Assembly: GCA_031002005.1 (NCBI GenBank)
Contig: JARYHS010008074.1
Coordinates: forward strand, 265,733,930 to 265,797,929
From: Vandiemenella viatica
Taxonomy: Eukaryota > Arthropoda > Insecta > Orthoptera > Morabidae
Length of the DNA: 64,000 nucleotides
Reading direction: 5' to 3'
How positions within the stretch are numbered: the first letter of the stretch is position 1; the number at the start of each line of letters is the position of its first letter. Below are positions 1-10,399 of the stretch, in pieces. A model generated the notes under the pieces. The model worked only from the letters and a program-made list of their open reading frames with translations, was not told where the DNA came from and made no database searches. The position numbers and the translations under genes were made by a program.

Positions 1-811
1 CCTCTCTCCCCACAAACTTATTGTTTCCTTTCTGTGTCTACAAGATGACCCTGAAGAGCTAAATCAATTTATTTCTCTTGATCATTTCCCCCAGCTTTGA
101 AATTTTCTTATCCCCGAAATAGGAAGAATCATACCATGCGGGATAGTGTAGATAATTAATCCACTGCTTCCTATTGCACCCATAGCATCCTGAGGGCAGA
201 AAATAAGTCACTGACAGTACTGCAGCCATTCTACAGAGTTTATTTCCCGATATATGAATTTAGTTTGAGCCTTTTAGAACAATTTTCTCTCTTCAGCCAT
301 AAGTCATACATGCTATCCCATATGAAAAGTTTTAGAATATTAATGATAGTAGCAGACTGGGTTAATTTACTTACTTCCATTATGAGTGGGAAGAAATGAT
401 TTCTTTCTTTTCTCCTTTTTTTCCAATTACAAAAATTGTACAACAAAGACAAAAACTTAATTGTCCAGCCTCCAAAAAGTAATACTGAAAATCATTGGAA
501 TTAAACTTGTAAAGTTAAAAGGAACGTTTATTATAAAAGTAAATACAATATTTCCTTTTTTCAAAAATATTAATTAAAATTTCTTTTCACACATTACTTT
601 TCCATTGACGCATGCATTGAAAAATTCATACAAACACACATTTAAAAAATCTATGAAATTGTATAAAATGCATATAAACATAAAAATCACATAAATAAAA
701 ATATCTATTAAATAACTTGTACTTCATGTGCATGTCAAGGTATAATATAAAATCACAAATTCTTCGTTTTTTGTTGTTACTAATGCACCAGATTAATGTT
801 TGTGTAAAAAT
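1..811. other. Region 3' of the SMYD stop codon
   Basis: AT-rich sequence. On the minus strand it would contain the 3' UTR; AATAAA-like hexamers occur on that strand at 527-532 and 239-244. No other coding exon was recognised. Confidence 0.35.
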
Positions 812-1052
812 TTACTCTCGACTGGCAGTATCAGCTGTACAAAGTGAATCGGGAAGTAGATGGTCAGGGAAAAATTGCAATTTTTGAGTGCCTGGCATCA
901 GTCGTTCAGAAAGCCAAAGCAACTGACATCGCAAACGAAGGTGAGCTTTATGTTGTTGCAGAGTTTCTTCTTTATTTTCTTCATAGAGCTGTGTCAGCCT
1001 TATGCGCAAGGGCATTAACATGTAGTGGTTCCTGTGAAGTCGCTGACTCCAG
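812..1052 (-). CDS. SMYD-type gene, C-terminal exon
   Basis: Terminal or near-terminal coding exon. The acceptor TTTTGATTGTAG sits at 1,053-1,064. The first base completes an Arg codon from the previous exon, then the reading is WSQRLHRNHYMLMPLRIRL followed by TQLYEENKEE, matching the SmydA C-terminal motif (W..vLHpNHYl.l.lk..L.qLYG). It continues through a helical stretch to LMPGTQKLQFFP and stops at TAA 812-814. Family members usually go on 60-100 residues past the LxPGxxxLRG motif, so this protein is short. An alternative donor (AGA|GTAAAT) overlaps the stop and could lead to a further exon outside the window. A possible AATAAA lies on this strand at 527-532. Confidence 0.75.
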
Positions 1053-1619
1053 CTACAATCAAAATTCAACGTTAAAAAAAGCAAAGTGTACCAACTACTA
1101 TAATTTCTTCATATCATTATGCTAGTTTACACTTCTGTTCAAACCACTTTCATTTCCTTTATTTGAACCACAGAGCATCAGGATATGATATTTTATCAAG
1201 ATTTTTCAGTTACCTGCTATTAAAGTAAGCTACGGGTTATTAAACTTTCATTTGTAGTGTGATACAGTTATTACCATAAAGTAAAAGTTATACCCTTTGT
1301 GTGAGAACAAATTTCAGTGGAACAAAATTATTCAACAAAACCCCAAAAAGGTTAGCAATAAGCAAATACCATAACCTAATCTTACCACAATTGTGAGTAG
1401 CAAATATTAAATTTTGGGGAAACTATGACAGCAGTGTATGCCACAGGAAAGTATCTTGGGAACATTACTGTTCATTATTCTAATTAATGATTCTATTGTT
1501 GATTTATAATTAAAGGTTAAAGGCTGTTTGCATATGACATAAATCTATATATTAAATAATAAATCATCACAAGAGGTTTGTGAACAATTACAGAGATATC
1601 TCAAGAGTACATTGTGTTG

Positions 1620-2325
1620 GATGCATAGCATGAAATAAAAATAAATGTGAAGAACAGTTTGTTAGGTACACGTAGAAAATTAATGATTTTGTTTGATTAC
1701 ACACCAAAGGGAATAAAATGCAAATATCTGGGATTATTAATTGATACTAAGCTACAATGGGCAGGACACATTGGGGATATTATTAGGGAAGGGTTTTGAA
1801 GTATTTTATCGACTGGAGATGATAATGAGAAAGTAAGAGAACTAGGTTATAAAACTTTTGGTCAGAATCCAGCAAGAGTGTAATACGGTGGTATGGGATT
1901 CACATTAAGGGTATAAAATGCAGGAGATGAACTGCCATAGAACAAAAGCAAGTGACTTATGATACAGGAATGGAAAGAGTCATTTGAGGATGGAAAGAAG
2001 ATCGGGAAAATAGTGGGCATATGTAAATCATATACTGGTGATAAGGGTGGGTAAATTTTGGGCAAAGATTTAAGAGCAAAATGTAAGACAGAAAACTGAC
2101 CATAAATTAGCACTTCATTTCAGTAATATATGGGAGTAAGGAAGTTTTATTTTGTTCATATGGGAACCAGGCACTTTAGTAAAGTACTAATGTGGTGATC
2201 AACAGTATACATTATTAATGGATTTATAAAACAAAAATATGTGTGATTTATAAATTTAAATTTAGGTAAATTGCCACCAGTGCACAAACTGCACTGCAAT
2301 TATTCAATAATAATAACAATACACA
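1620..2325 (+). mobile_element. LINE 3' fragment (Jockey/CR1-like)
   Basis: Decayed non-LTR retrotransposon tail. Around 1,705-1,790 the plus strand reads PKGIKCKYLGLLIDTKLQW, the YLGxxxD segment after the RT domain, followed by KVRELGYKTF. The same order (KVRELDYKTL) occurs in the LINE at 57.5-59.1 kb. The end AAATTGCCACCAGTGCAC followed by ATAATAATAACA matches the 3' ends of the LINEs at 59.05 kb and 53.65 kb, so this is a 5'-truncated insertion of the same family. It has many stops and frameshifts. Confidence 0.6.
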
Positions 2326-2549
2326 ACAGTATAGCAACCATTTGTTTCCCATTTGCCCAACTCTGGTAGTGGTTTAATTATTTCACCTAATTATACACCT
2401 CTAACTCAATTTTGTGAATTGTTGATTATGTTGAATTCTAAAAAGGTTTTTAATATCCTAGAAAAAGAATGAGTAAATTTAACATAATTTTATCCATGAT
2501 TCACTGTGTTGTACGTGACTGTATTTATCAGACAAAACGTAGAATGAAC

Positions 2550-2622
2550 AACAGCCTTCAGACACTTGAATGCGAATTTGTATAATGCAATAAAATTTGC
2601 ATTCGAATGACTGAAGGCTGTT
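2550..2622. repeat. 73-nt imperfect inverted repeat (hairpin)
   Basis: Left arm AACAGCCTTCAG...TTGAATGCGAATTT pairs with AAATTTGCATTCGAA...CTGAAGGCTGTT, about 30 bp of stem with a few mismatches and a loop near 2,580-2,594. AGAATGA occurs at 2,541-2,547 and again at 2,630-2,636, so it may be a small foldback element. The size also resembles a microRNA precursor. It lies in the SMYD intron. Confidence 0.6.
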
Positions 2623-2764
2623 TTTAATTAGAATGAGTAAAGCCTGTTATACAGAAATGTTTAATTTAATACTAAGACAATTCATCATGATGGATCATTA
2701 AAGACCTGATGGTTAGTAAAACAATAATGAAGTAAGCAGACATGGAGGATAAGCTACTATGCCT

Positions 2765-2788
2765 AATATATATATATATATATATATA
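2765..2788. repeat. (TA)n microsatellite
   Basis: Uninterrupted TA dinucleotide run next to the post-SET exon of the SMYD gene. Confidence 0.8.
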
Positions 2789-2865
2789 GGTAAACAGTTT
2801 CAGACTAGCAACTTCCATGCAGATAAAAAAATACATAAAATATAATAGCAACCATATTCACATAC

Positions 2866-3045
2866 CGTTCAAGCATATTTTCACAATCACTTAAACTGTG
2901 GAAGTCAACAGATGCTATATCATATGAAGCATCATTAACCACAGCCTCAACATCAGTTGACAAGAAAGTATGTCTGCAAAGGGTGCAACTCCAGCTGCTG
3001 CCTTCTTCCAATGGATTATCCAGCATCACTACACCATAACAGCCT
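2866..3045 (-). CDS. SMYD-type gene, post-SET zinc exon
   Basis: Exon of 180 bp encoding GCYGVVMLDNPLEEGSSWSC then TLCRHTFLS and ending SDCENMLER. The spacing C-x17-C-x2-C fits the post-SET Cys cluster of SmydA proteins (C..G...DPL....W.C..C), and the CEN-LLER end matches the start of the family's C-terminal helical domain. The acceptor is TTATATTTTACAG at 3,046-3,058. The donor CG|GTATGT at 2,865 leaves two bases, which combine with the first base of the next exon to give Arg. The exon lies 28.6 kb from the SET exon. Its acceptor needs two carried-over bases, but the SET exon's best donor leaves none. Confidence 0.75.
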
Positions 3046-3109
3046 CTGTAAAATATAACCACATAAAACTTACAAAAACATATAGCCTTCATTCATTACA
3101 AGAAAGCAT

Positions 3110-4367
3110 TTAATGAAATATGACAACTACTATTGTGAGATACTTTGGCTTAAAGAGGCATTCAAGTGATTTTGAGTCTCCATAATAATGCACCCATTTA
3201 TATAAATATGGGGAATAAATACATAGAAACAAATCAAGGTGAGAGGTGCCTGTAGACTTTCACTCTTTAATATGTACTTAACTTTAATTCGCTCCGAATG
3301 GAATCAATATGTAATGAGAAATGGTTTTTCCCCCCTTTGTGGGAAAAGAATTGATACTGTGAATGACCGTTATGAAGAAACCAATACTAAAAGCAAATTA
3401 TATGGAATTCTTTAGGGAATGGCCTATCATATGACTAACAAAGCATTCTCACTTTCAGAACATGCGCCGAACAGTACAATGAACATCAATCGGGAATGAA
3501 TGCTGAGTTATAAACAAAAGAAATAACTAGACTTCAGGCTTTCAAAATGAAGTACCAGAGATCAATAAAGGAATGCACATTAAGATATCATGAAATAAAT
3601 TAAGCAATACATTATAAATACCAAGTAATCCCAGCTAGAAACAACTTAAAAGTTGCATAGAGTATTGAATAGAGCATCTCACTTGAATGAAACAACCATT
3701 ATCCCACAATTAACTTGGAGCTTTCAAGCAAAAGAAAACAGAATGATCGGTAGACAATGAAAGTGGTGGGCTATTGAGTGGAACATGATTTACAGCGTAT
3801 TATCATTAAATCCTAAAACTGTTCCTGTTGTGGATGGTTGTCATTTCTCTGATTCCTGTATTCACCAGAGCTGGCACCTTGTAACTTCTTTTTGATTATG
3901 AAGAAGAAATTGAAGGGTTGCAGTTTTACCAAGGTGGAGGAGATTTGAAAGAAATCGCAGAAGGTGGTCAACACTCTTCAAGAAAGCAACTTTCCAGGAG
4001 ACATACAAAAAATGGAATATTGGTATATAACTCTCAAACGGTGATGCTAGCAAAATTTAAAATGGCTAATGTTTCCATTTTTGGATTTAAGCTCAGAATT
4101 TGATGATTTCATTTCATAATGTACCTTCAAGATCATGACAAATTGCTAACTGCTCAATAAAGAGAAGGATTGAAAACATCTCGCAAAAAACAACTGTAGC
4201 TGATGCTAAGGACGTTTTTTGTTACGTTGGTGAATCTCTGAACAGAATTCATGCAAAATTGCCACATAACTAAATTTATAAGTGAGCTCTGTCTGCCTCT
4301 GTTACTGTGTCACTCAAACTGTTGAACCAATTTGGATTGGATGATTGTGTAGGCATCATAAGTATCT
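3110..4367. other. Intronic sequence without recognised feature
   Basis: AT-rich sequence. Short open stretches around 3,900-4,080 look faintly coding in more than one frame but match no family I know. Confidence 0.3.
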
Positions 4368-4479
4368 TCTTGGTTCTCCGGATGGAGCTGCGTTGATTGG
4401 TTAAAACCTAACATTTCAGCCATCATGATGTGGCCATCATCAGAGGATGGCTGCGTTTGTTGCCCTTGTCACCTATATA
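4368..4479 (-). mobile_element. PLE terminal repeat (pLTR), distal half, cut by hAT
   Basis: Read on the minus strand, this matches the inverted copy at about 9,020-9,141: TATA-like CACCTATATA at the break, then CTGATGA, GGCCA...TGGCT, GAAAT. The sequence resumes without loss at 8,101 once the hAT and the mariner are removed. The 8-bp CCTATATA at 4,472-4,479 is repeated at 6,762-6,769 and is the hAT target duplication. Confidence 0.8.
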
Positions 4480-4739
4480 TAGTGTCCGACCGAAGGTTCG
4501 GCTTCGGCTTCGGCCAAAAAAAAGCACCTTCGGCCACACATTCGGCTTCGGCCAAATTCAGCCGAATGTTTGGCCGAAGCCGAAGTTTTACTTTCTGCCC
4601 CTGAAAATGAACCAACTTTTACGAATACCGTCAACGTAGCGCGTCAACAGACGATAGCAAAGATAAAGAACCATTTGGAAAATATCATAAAAATCAGTGG
4701 GAAGTATATTGTGAAACCAGTCTTACATACCAAAGCTTG

Positions 4740-4746
<7 letters not shown>

Positions 4747-4785
<39 letters not shown>
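4747..4785. repeat. Poly-T run
   Basis: About 39 consecutive T inside the hAT element, possibly the tail of a minus-strand retrotransposed scrap or slippage. Confidence 0.8.
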
Positions 4786-4790
<5 letters not shown>

Positions 4791-5711
4791 CTGAGATCTT
4801 GTATGCGCCCAAAGATTTTACAAAAGAAGTTTAACAGTCTACTTTACGCGATATCGTAGAAAAAAAAGTAGAGTAACCATGGCCCGATAATCATCCGATT
4901 TCTTTGCGGATTAATATATATGGACCTGGTCATTGTGAACATGTTTCCGTACAACCTCGTTGAAGGAGAAGAACTTCGCAGACTTAATTTTACTGATCCT
5001 CAAACTCGACCCTAGTACAGACAAAAGCGAGAGAAATATTTTAGAAAGTCCTTAATGCCAGCCAGCTACGTACGAAAAAGTAAACAGTAAAGTTGCATTG
5101 ATTTTAGAAAAAGGCTGAATGGATCAGTTTTACCACGAAGATATGAAGTGATCAAGCAAACACGTTTTTGATTGTCACGGCACAAGGCATTTCCAAAGGT
5201 TCCAAAATAAATAAAAAATTAAATTGGCTGTTAGTGTGTTGGAAGATCATACAAGGCAATATATTGCACAAAAAATAACTTAAACTGTTACCAAATACAA
5301 TTCAAAAGAAAATATCCATACAGGTATACGTAATAATACTTCAAATATGAATCCAACCATCCGCTATGGAAACTTCGTTTTTATTGGTTGTGTTGCTCTC
5401 ACTCTACAGCTCATGATTCACAAAGTAATTTTTAAAGATATTGCTGTAATAGAAATAGTGAAAAAGTATTGTAAAAAGTAAGAAGGGTGAACAAGCCATT
5501 CGATATCTTAATTAATAGAACAGAAAAATGCAGTAAATCTGTATATGTTTAGAACGTGGTGGAATAGAAATTCCAACAGCAGAAGAATGGATTCAAATGA
5601 AAAATTTTATAACTGTGCTGAAGTGTATTTAGGAAGCAACAACTAATATTTGTAGCGATTTATTAACAGTATCTTTAATTATATCAATCATTGACATCTT
5701 AAACACAAAAC

Positions 5712-5999
5712 TTGCTCAGAAGGATGAAGGCTGATCATATAATACTGCTCAAAAGCCTCTTGTGTTATTCTGTTGACAGGAGATCTGCTTTCGCAAGAAA
5801 AACCTTACGGTTGTTGATTGCCGCTCTAATCGATCCACGGTTTAAAATTAAGTATTTGACAAGCGACGAAATTGTAAATACGAAGACTGATATTTTGTCA
5901 TTTCTACGTCAAAACTATGCACTGACAATAACAAATAAAATGGATCATTTGGAGCAATTAAATATTATTTTATTAGTGCCGATGTACTTTTTGTTTTGA
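5712..5999 (+). pseudogene. hAT transposase fragment
   Basis: Open stretch of 95 codons with LLIAALIDPRFKIKYL near residues 33-48, the conserved 'LDPRFK' block before the hAT dimerisation region. The usual hATC dimerisation motif does not follow: the frame ends after a hydrophobic stretch. Upstream transposase pieces (from about 4,930) are in other frames with stops. It is a remnant, not an active gene. Confidence 0.7.
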
Positions 6000-6470
6000 T
6001 TATATTTAATACATTTTTAATTATATGTATACGTGAAACTACTTTTAAAATATTGGTATTGATTCGGTTTTAACTGAAAATTTAATATGTGATACTAATT
6101 TAGACAGCAGAATATCGTATTTTAAAAGCTAGAATAATTTATGCTAGGTAAGAAGGTTGAAATTTATTTTTATTGTTGTTAAAAAACGATGGTATTACTA
6201 TACATAAGCTAACATGTATTTGATTTACCAAAGCTAAAACTCCAAAATTTATTAATTTAATCCTCGGGCCAAATTATTCTGATTTGATTCGGGCTGTTAC
6301 TGTTAAATTGTATAGTTTCTTTTTATTACTGCTAAATAAAAATAACTGTATTTATTTTTGCTAAATTGCATTGCTCAGAACCTGGTTTATTCTAATAAAT
6401 AAATATTAAAAACTTTTTTTTTATTTTATCAATGATAAATGGACTTTATGAAAGTCTGTAACTGTTTTGA

Positions 6471-6531
6471 AATATAAGGTCTGCAAATAATTTTTCTGCA
6501 ACACAACAAAATTATTTGCAGACCTTATATT
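6471..6531. repeat. Perfect 24-bp hairpin inside the hAT
   Basis: AATATAAGGTCTGCAAATAA with the next four T (6,471-6,494) is the exact reverse complement of 6,508-6,531, with a 13-nt loop. No mismatch is present although the host element is decayed. Confidence 0.85.
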
Positions 6532-6771
6532 AAAAACTTTGTTTATAATTATTGTAAAGGTGTAATTTATATAAAAATACCACATATAAAACAAAATAAC
6601 AGTTCATTTTTTGCATGTCATATATACTTCATGTTAGTGTTCAAAGATATATAATAATTTTTGAACCTTCGGCTTCTGCTTCGGCTTCGGCCGAAGGTTA
6701 TCCCAAGAGCCGAACATTCGGCTTCGGCTTCGGCCAAAAAATGACCTTCGGTCGGACACTACCTATATATA

Positions 6772-8098
6772 CAAGGGCAGATCGGAAAGTAACGCACAAT
6801 AATTTTTTCTCCCCTGGTATTGTAGCTGGAATCTTGAAATTTCACAATGATATAGTTTGAAGTTAGCACTATAGCAGGTATTTTGTTTTCATGCGCAGCT
6901 CTAGTGAGAGAAGTGTGGACTATGAAACAAACATGGCGCGCATGTTACTGTCATCCCTGTGTGAAGAGCAGCGAAGTGGATTTTGATATTTGTGGGCCAA
7001 AGGGCATTCACTGAGTGAAATTTACAGGGACATGCGTGGCGTGTATGGGGACGACTGTCTGGACCGTAGCAATATCTCCAGGTGGTGTGCATTCTTCCAA
7101 GAGGGCTGCGTGAACCATAGTGATTCACCACAGTCCGGGCGGCCGGTAACAGTTTCAACTCCGCAGAATGTCCGTGCCTTTGAGGCAGCAATCTTGAAGG
7201 ACCAGTGTGTGCACCTGTGAACCTTATTGCAGACGTTCAACATTTCCTATGGTACAGTGTAACACATTGTTCATGACACATTGAAATTCCGTAAAGTTAG
7301 TGCTCGCTGGGTGCCTAAGAACCTGACAGACAACCAGAAGGGCCAGCGAATCATGACAAGCATGGATCACTTAATACGTTACGCCACAGAAGGACATGAC
7401 TTTCTGAAAGGAATCATCACTGATGAGTCATGGGCCTACAACTACACGCCCGAAACCAAGCAGGCATCTATGGAGCGGAAATATGCTGGTTCCCAAGTAT
7501 GAAAAAAATTCAAAGTGACTCAATCGGCTAAGAAAGTGCTTGTGACAGTGTTCTGGGACATGTTTGGTGTGTTATTGGTGGACTTTGCTGAACACGGAAC
7601 CACTGTGAATGCTGCAGCCTACATGAAAACATTGGTTAAGTTGCGCCGTGCCATTCGTGACAAATGCTGCAACATTAATGCTAATGGTGTCAAACTTCTT
7701 CATAACAATGCATGTCCCCACGTTGCTGCTCCTGTTTGTGAGAAACTCGCCACTTTTGGGTGGGAGGTGCTCCAGTATGCACCATACAGTCTGGACCTGG
7801 CACCATCTGACTTTCATCTGTTTGGTCCCATGAAGAAATTTCTAGCCCGTCAACATTTTGCAACAGATGCGGAAGTGAAATCAGCAGTCCGCAGATGGCT
7901 ACACTCCCAACAAACGGACTTCTACGAACAGGGCATATTGAAACTGGTACCATGATGGGAGAAATGTGTAGAGAAAATTAGTGACTATGTAGAAAAGTAG
8001 GTCAAAGATGCAAGTTAATTTGTGATTTGCTTGATTGTGGTACATATTAAACTTTTTGGGAAAATAATTATTGTGCGTAACTTTCCAATCTGCCCTCG
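6772..8098 (+). mobile_element. mariner-family DNA transposon
   Basis: A 1,327-bp element with near-identical inverted ends (CAAGGGCAGATCGGAAAGTA at the left; CGAGGGCAGATTGGAAAGTT reading inward from the right), flanked by TA at 6,770-6,771 and 8,099-8,100. It was inserted two bases beyond the target duplication of the hAT element, and so is probably the younger of the two. It contains a broken transposase reading frame in the same orientation. Confidence 0.93.
6933..8000 (+). pseudogene. mariner transposase (broken)
   Basis: D,D34D-type transposase spread over open pieces at 6,990-7,220, 7,281-7,502 and 7,515-7,955. N-terminal part: WAKGHSLSEIYRDMRGVYG and the SGRP linker motif. WVPKNLTDNQK is the conserved WVPHxLT motif. 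The catalytic blocks are GIITDESWAYNY (first Asp retained), VKLLHNNACPH (usual HDNARPH, second catalytic Asp changed to Asn) and PYSLDLAPSDFHLFG (third Asp retained, usual YSPDLAPSD). In-frame stops occur after GSQV (7,500-7,502) and after ILKLVP (7,953-7,955). With the lost Asp and the stops the enzyme is inactive. Confidence 0.88.
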
Positions 8099-8100
8099 TA

Positions 8101-8245
8101 GCAGTGGGACCACACACGCTAACCGTCCACGATGACATCATGGACGTTACTGTGCCTTGAGTAGGCAGTCGGATGAGGCTGTTGGTCTTGTGCTCTTCTC
8201 AATAGGTATGACCAAATTTTGGTGAAGTTGTAGCCCACTATCAGC
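8101..8245 (-). mobile_element. PLE terminal repeat (pLTR), proximal half
   Basis: Continues the pLTR interrupted at 4,479. Beginning GCAGTGGGA after TATATA, it is the reverse complement, with divergence, of about 8,885-9,035 on the plus strand (shared CATCATGGACG..ACTGTGCC, GACCAAAT, CCACTATCAGC). It lies directly 3' of the PLE coding part on the minus strand. Confidence 0.75.
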
Positions 8246-8862
8246 TTTCACGTTGTTAGCTGTCTTTTGTATTTCTAGTGCCTCTCTCAATTGCCAGAGC
8301 CACCACCAGCTCTCAATGGCTATTACACTGGTCAAATTAAAAATAATATCCACTGTCAGCTGAATGTTGAGCTACAGCTGATTTACTGACATTGTTATTT
8401 CTAAAATGCCTCATGTGTTCATTTAGTCTTTCCTTGAAGGTGCGCCCCGTTTCACCAATATACACCTGGCCACAGCCACAGGGTATTTGGTACACACCCA
8501 GTGTCTGTAACTTTCTGCCTCTTTATTTTATTTTTACATCTGAAATCTTCCTAGATGCTCTGTATAAAGGACGGATATTTTTCTTTTTTAGAAGTCAACC
8601 AATCTTATCTGTCACATATTGGATGTATGGAAATACTGCCACTGGCTCGTCAGTTGATCTGCTGATCTCTCCTGCTGAGGTAGGAAGTGATACTTGAGAG
8701 CCAAGTGCTGCAATGGACTTGCTGACAATACCTGGGTGATAGCCGTTGGCATGAAAAGTCTCCAATAAAATAATCTTTTCAGCCTCTATGCTTGCTTCGT
8801 CCCTAACTGTAGATGTACGAATGGTTAAAGTTTTTAAAATACTGCATTTTACTGCCAGATGG
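8246..8862 (-). pseudogene. PLE fragment: linker and GIY-YIG endonuclease
   Basis: Minus-strand remnant of a Penelope-like retroelement. In order it encodes a linker (LKTLTIRTSTVRDEAS, then FHANGYHPGIV), a basic segment (DKIGWLLKKKN and LYRASRKI) and the GIY-YIG endonuclease core GVYQIPCGCGQVYIGETGR followed by FKERLNEHMRHFRNN and SAVAQHSADSG. It aligns piece by piece with the better-preserved PLE at 59.3-60.6 kb. Frames are broken. The 5' part (RT) is absent: the body starts at about 8,862 and abuts an inverted pLTR. PLEs retrotranspose with RT plus this endonuclease. Confidence 0.82.
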
Positions 8863-8884
8863 GGGCACTAGAAATACAGCTTAC

Positions 8885-9141
8885 AACTTGAATGCTGATA
8901 GTGGCTTACAACTTGCCCATATTTGGTCAGATACTGAGAAGGACACAAGACAAACTGCTCCATCCAACTGCCTTTGATAGGCACAGTATCGTCCATGATG
9001 TTAAGCGGAGAGTTAGCGCCTACGCTCCCACTGCTATATATAGGTGATAGTGGCAACTCTGATGAAGGCCACAGCACGATGGCTGAAACGTTAGTTTTTA
9101 ACCAATTGACGCAGCTCCACCCAGAGAACCAACAAAATATT
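8885..9141 (+). repeat. Inverted PLE pLTR copy
   Basis: Plus-strand copy of the terminal repeat that ends the minus-strand PLE, so the element is bounded by inverted pLTRs. It contains a TATA-like CTATATATAG near 9,033-9,042 and a hammerhead-like core: CTGATGA at 9,059-9,065, a GGCCA/TGGCT stem, and GAAAC at 9,085-9,089. Confidence 0.75.
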
Positions 9142-9409
9142 ATATAGATGGGATTCTCACAAATTGAAAGCTGATAATATAGCTCAAAAACTGTATGAAT
9201 GAGGGATGTTACAAGAAATAATATTCTGTTTAAAAAATTATAAAAAAAGATTAATTGTTTTTTGTATTTCCACTGTAACTGATCATCTAGCAAATTCTTT
9301 TTCACAACTGTCAATCATTTCAAGTTTCTTTTTATACCACTTGTCCCAAATCAACTCCTTTCACCTTTATCATTGCCTTTGGTCTTCCAACATGTCTACT
9401 TCCCTTCCA

Positions 9410-9990
9410 ATTGTTCAAGAGTGCTAACTTTCGCATTCTCATGATATGCACCAGCTAATGTAATAATTTCATCTTTAATGTCTATTCTAATGCTTCAATC
9501 TTTAATCTCTCCCAGATCTTTTCATTTTTGACTCCATCCTTTATTGCAACATTCTATATCCCTCTAAAAAAACCAACTCTGCCACCAGTAATCCGCATAT
9601 TTCTCTATTTCTCCAACTCCAAGTTTCAGAGCCATAAGTCAATTTCGCGAGGTAGTATAATTTATAGAGCAAGATCATGATTTCCTTCCCTGTTTCCACG
9701 ACCACATTACAACCTTGTTCAGATGATAAAATTGTGACTGCCCATTTTATCCTCAATTTTTCCATTAGTACTTACTTTACTTTCCAAGTGAACAAAATCA
9801 CTCTCCATATTCCAGTTTCTTGCCATTGAGTGGCACGTCCTTTAATGGACTAGTATTTCGGTTTTTTCCATATTCATCTTCAGGCCTCTTTACCCCACTG
9901 TTGTCACTCATTTTCCTAGTTCTCTTTCCAGATTCTGTTGTCTCCCCTCATATCTTATCCCTTTACACAAGCAATTCTTGAATATATATA
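9410..9990 (-). mobile_element. RTE-type LINE fragment, RT C-terminus
   Basis: The minus strand reads LKMNMEKTEILV, then KLTYGSETWSWRNRE followed by ELVFLEGYRM. The first matches the VEKTKxM segment and the second the 'LxYGSETW...K...L...E..FLRRM' block that follows the RT domain in RTE-like LINEs, including sequences often labelled endonuclease-reverse transcriptase. Stops are frequent. Strand and order are consistent, so this is a 5'-truncated dead copy. Confidence 0.65.
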
Positions 9991-10343
9991 ATAACAATGA
10001 AAAAAAAGACGCTAAGTAGCGGAAAGGAATCAATTTAGGATAGGGAAATGAGCCACCACTTACCTTTAGATGATGGATGTGGGGCGCGAACACACATAAA
10101 AGACACAAACACAAACAATAAAGAAATTTTCAGGAAAAAAAACCCTTCGTCAACAATAGAATATTATGAGAGGTGGGTGCAGCCGGAGATTGCCTCACAG
10201 AAAGACCGCCGGTTGAGAAAATGGTGGGGGTAAATTCAAACATCGGAAAAGTAGAGGGGCAGTGAAAAAGAGCTAATACCCGAACAAAAATAAATATCCA
10301 AACTAATTTCTGGTTGGTGGGAAGATCAAAATATAATTAGAAC

Positions 10344-10344
<1 letters not shown>

Positions 10345-10381
<37 letters not shown>
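10345..10381. repeat. (AT)n microsatellite
   Basis: AT run at the left margin of the first copy of the second PLE family. Confidence 0.85.
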
Positions 10382-10386
<5 letters not shown>

Positions 10387-10399
10387 TATGAAGTAAACA

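Larger units (their letters stand above)
1053..2865 (-). other. SMYD intron between the last two exons
   Basis: Intron of 1,813 bp, GTATGT to TTGTAG, phase 2. It holds a plus-strand LINE tail, a 73-nt imperfect hairpin and a (TA)n tract at about 2,765-2,788. The rest is AT-rich without coding potential that I could support. Confidence 0.7.
4480..6761 (+). mobile_element. hAT DNA transposon (complete ends, dead)
   Basis: A 2,282-bp element. Both ends begin TAGTGTCCGACCGAAGG when read inward, and it is flanked by the 8-bp duplication CCTATATA, the hAT signature. The ends are built of repeated CTTCGG/CCGAAG units. Plus-strand coding remnants fit a hAT transposase: EGEELRRLNFTDPQT near 4,960-5,015, KREKYFRKSLMPASY near 5,025-5,065, and LLIAALIDPRFKIKYL within 5,800-5,870, the conserved LDPRFK motif of the C-terminal half. 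Stops and frameshifts make it non-functional. A poly-T run and a perfect internal hairpin are noted separately. Confidence 0.88.

Noticed and set aside
844..1125. 93-codon plus-strand ORF
   Set aside because: Complement of the SMYD C-terminal exon, which has splice sites, matching phase and family motifs.
1862..2113. 83-codon minus-strand ORF as an SMYD exon
   Set aside because: It is antisense to the LINE tail on the plus strand and has no SMYD similarity.
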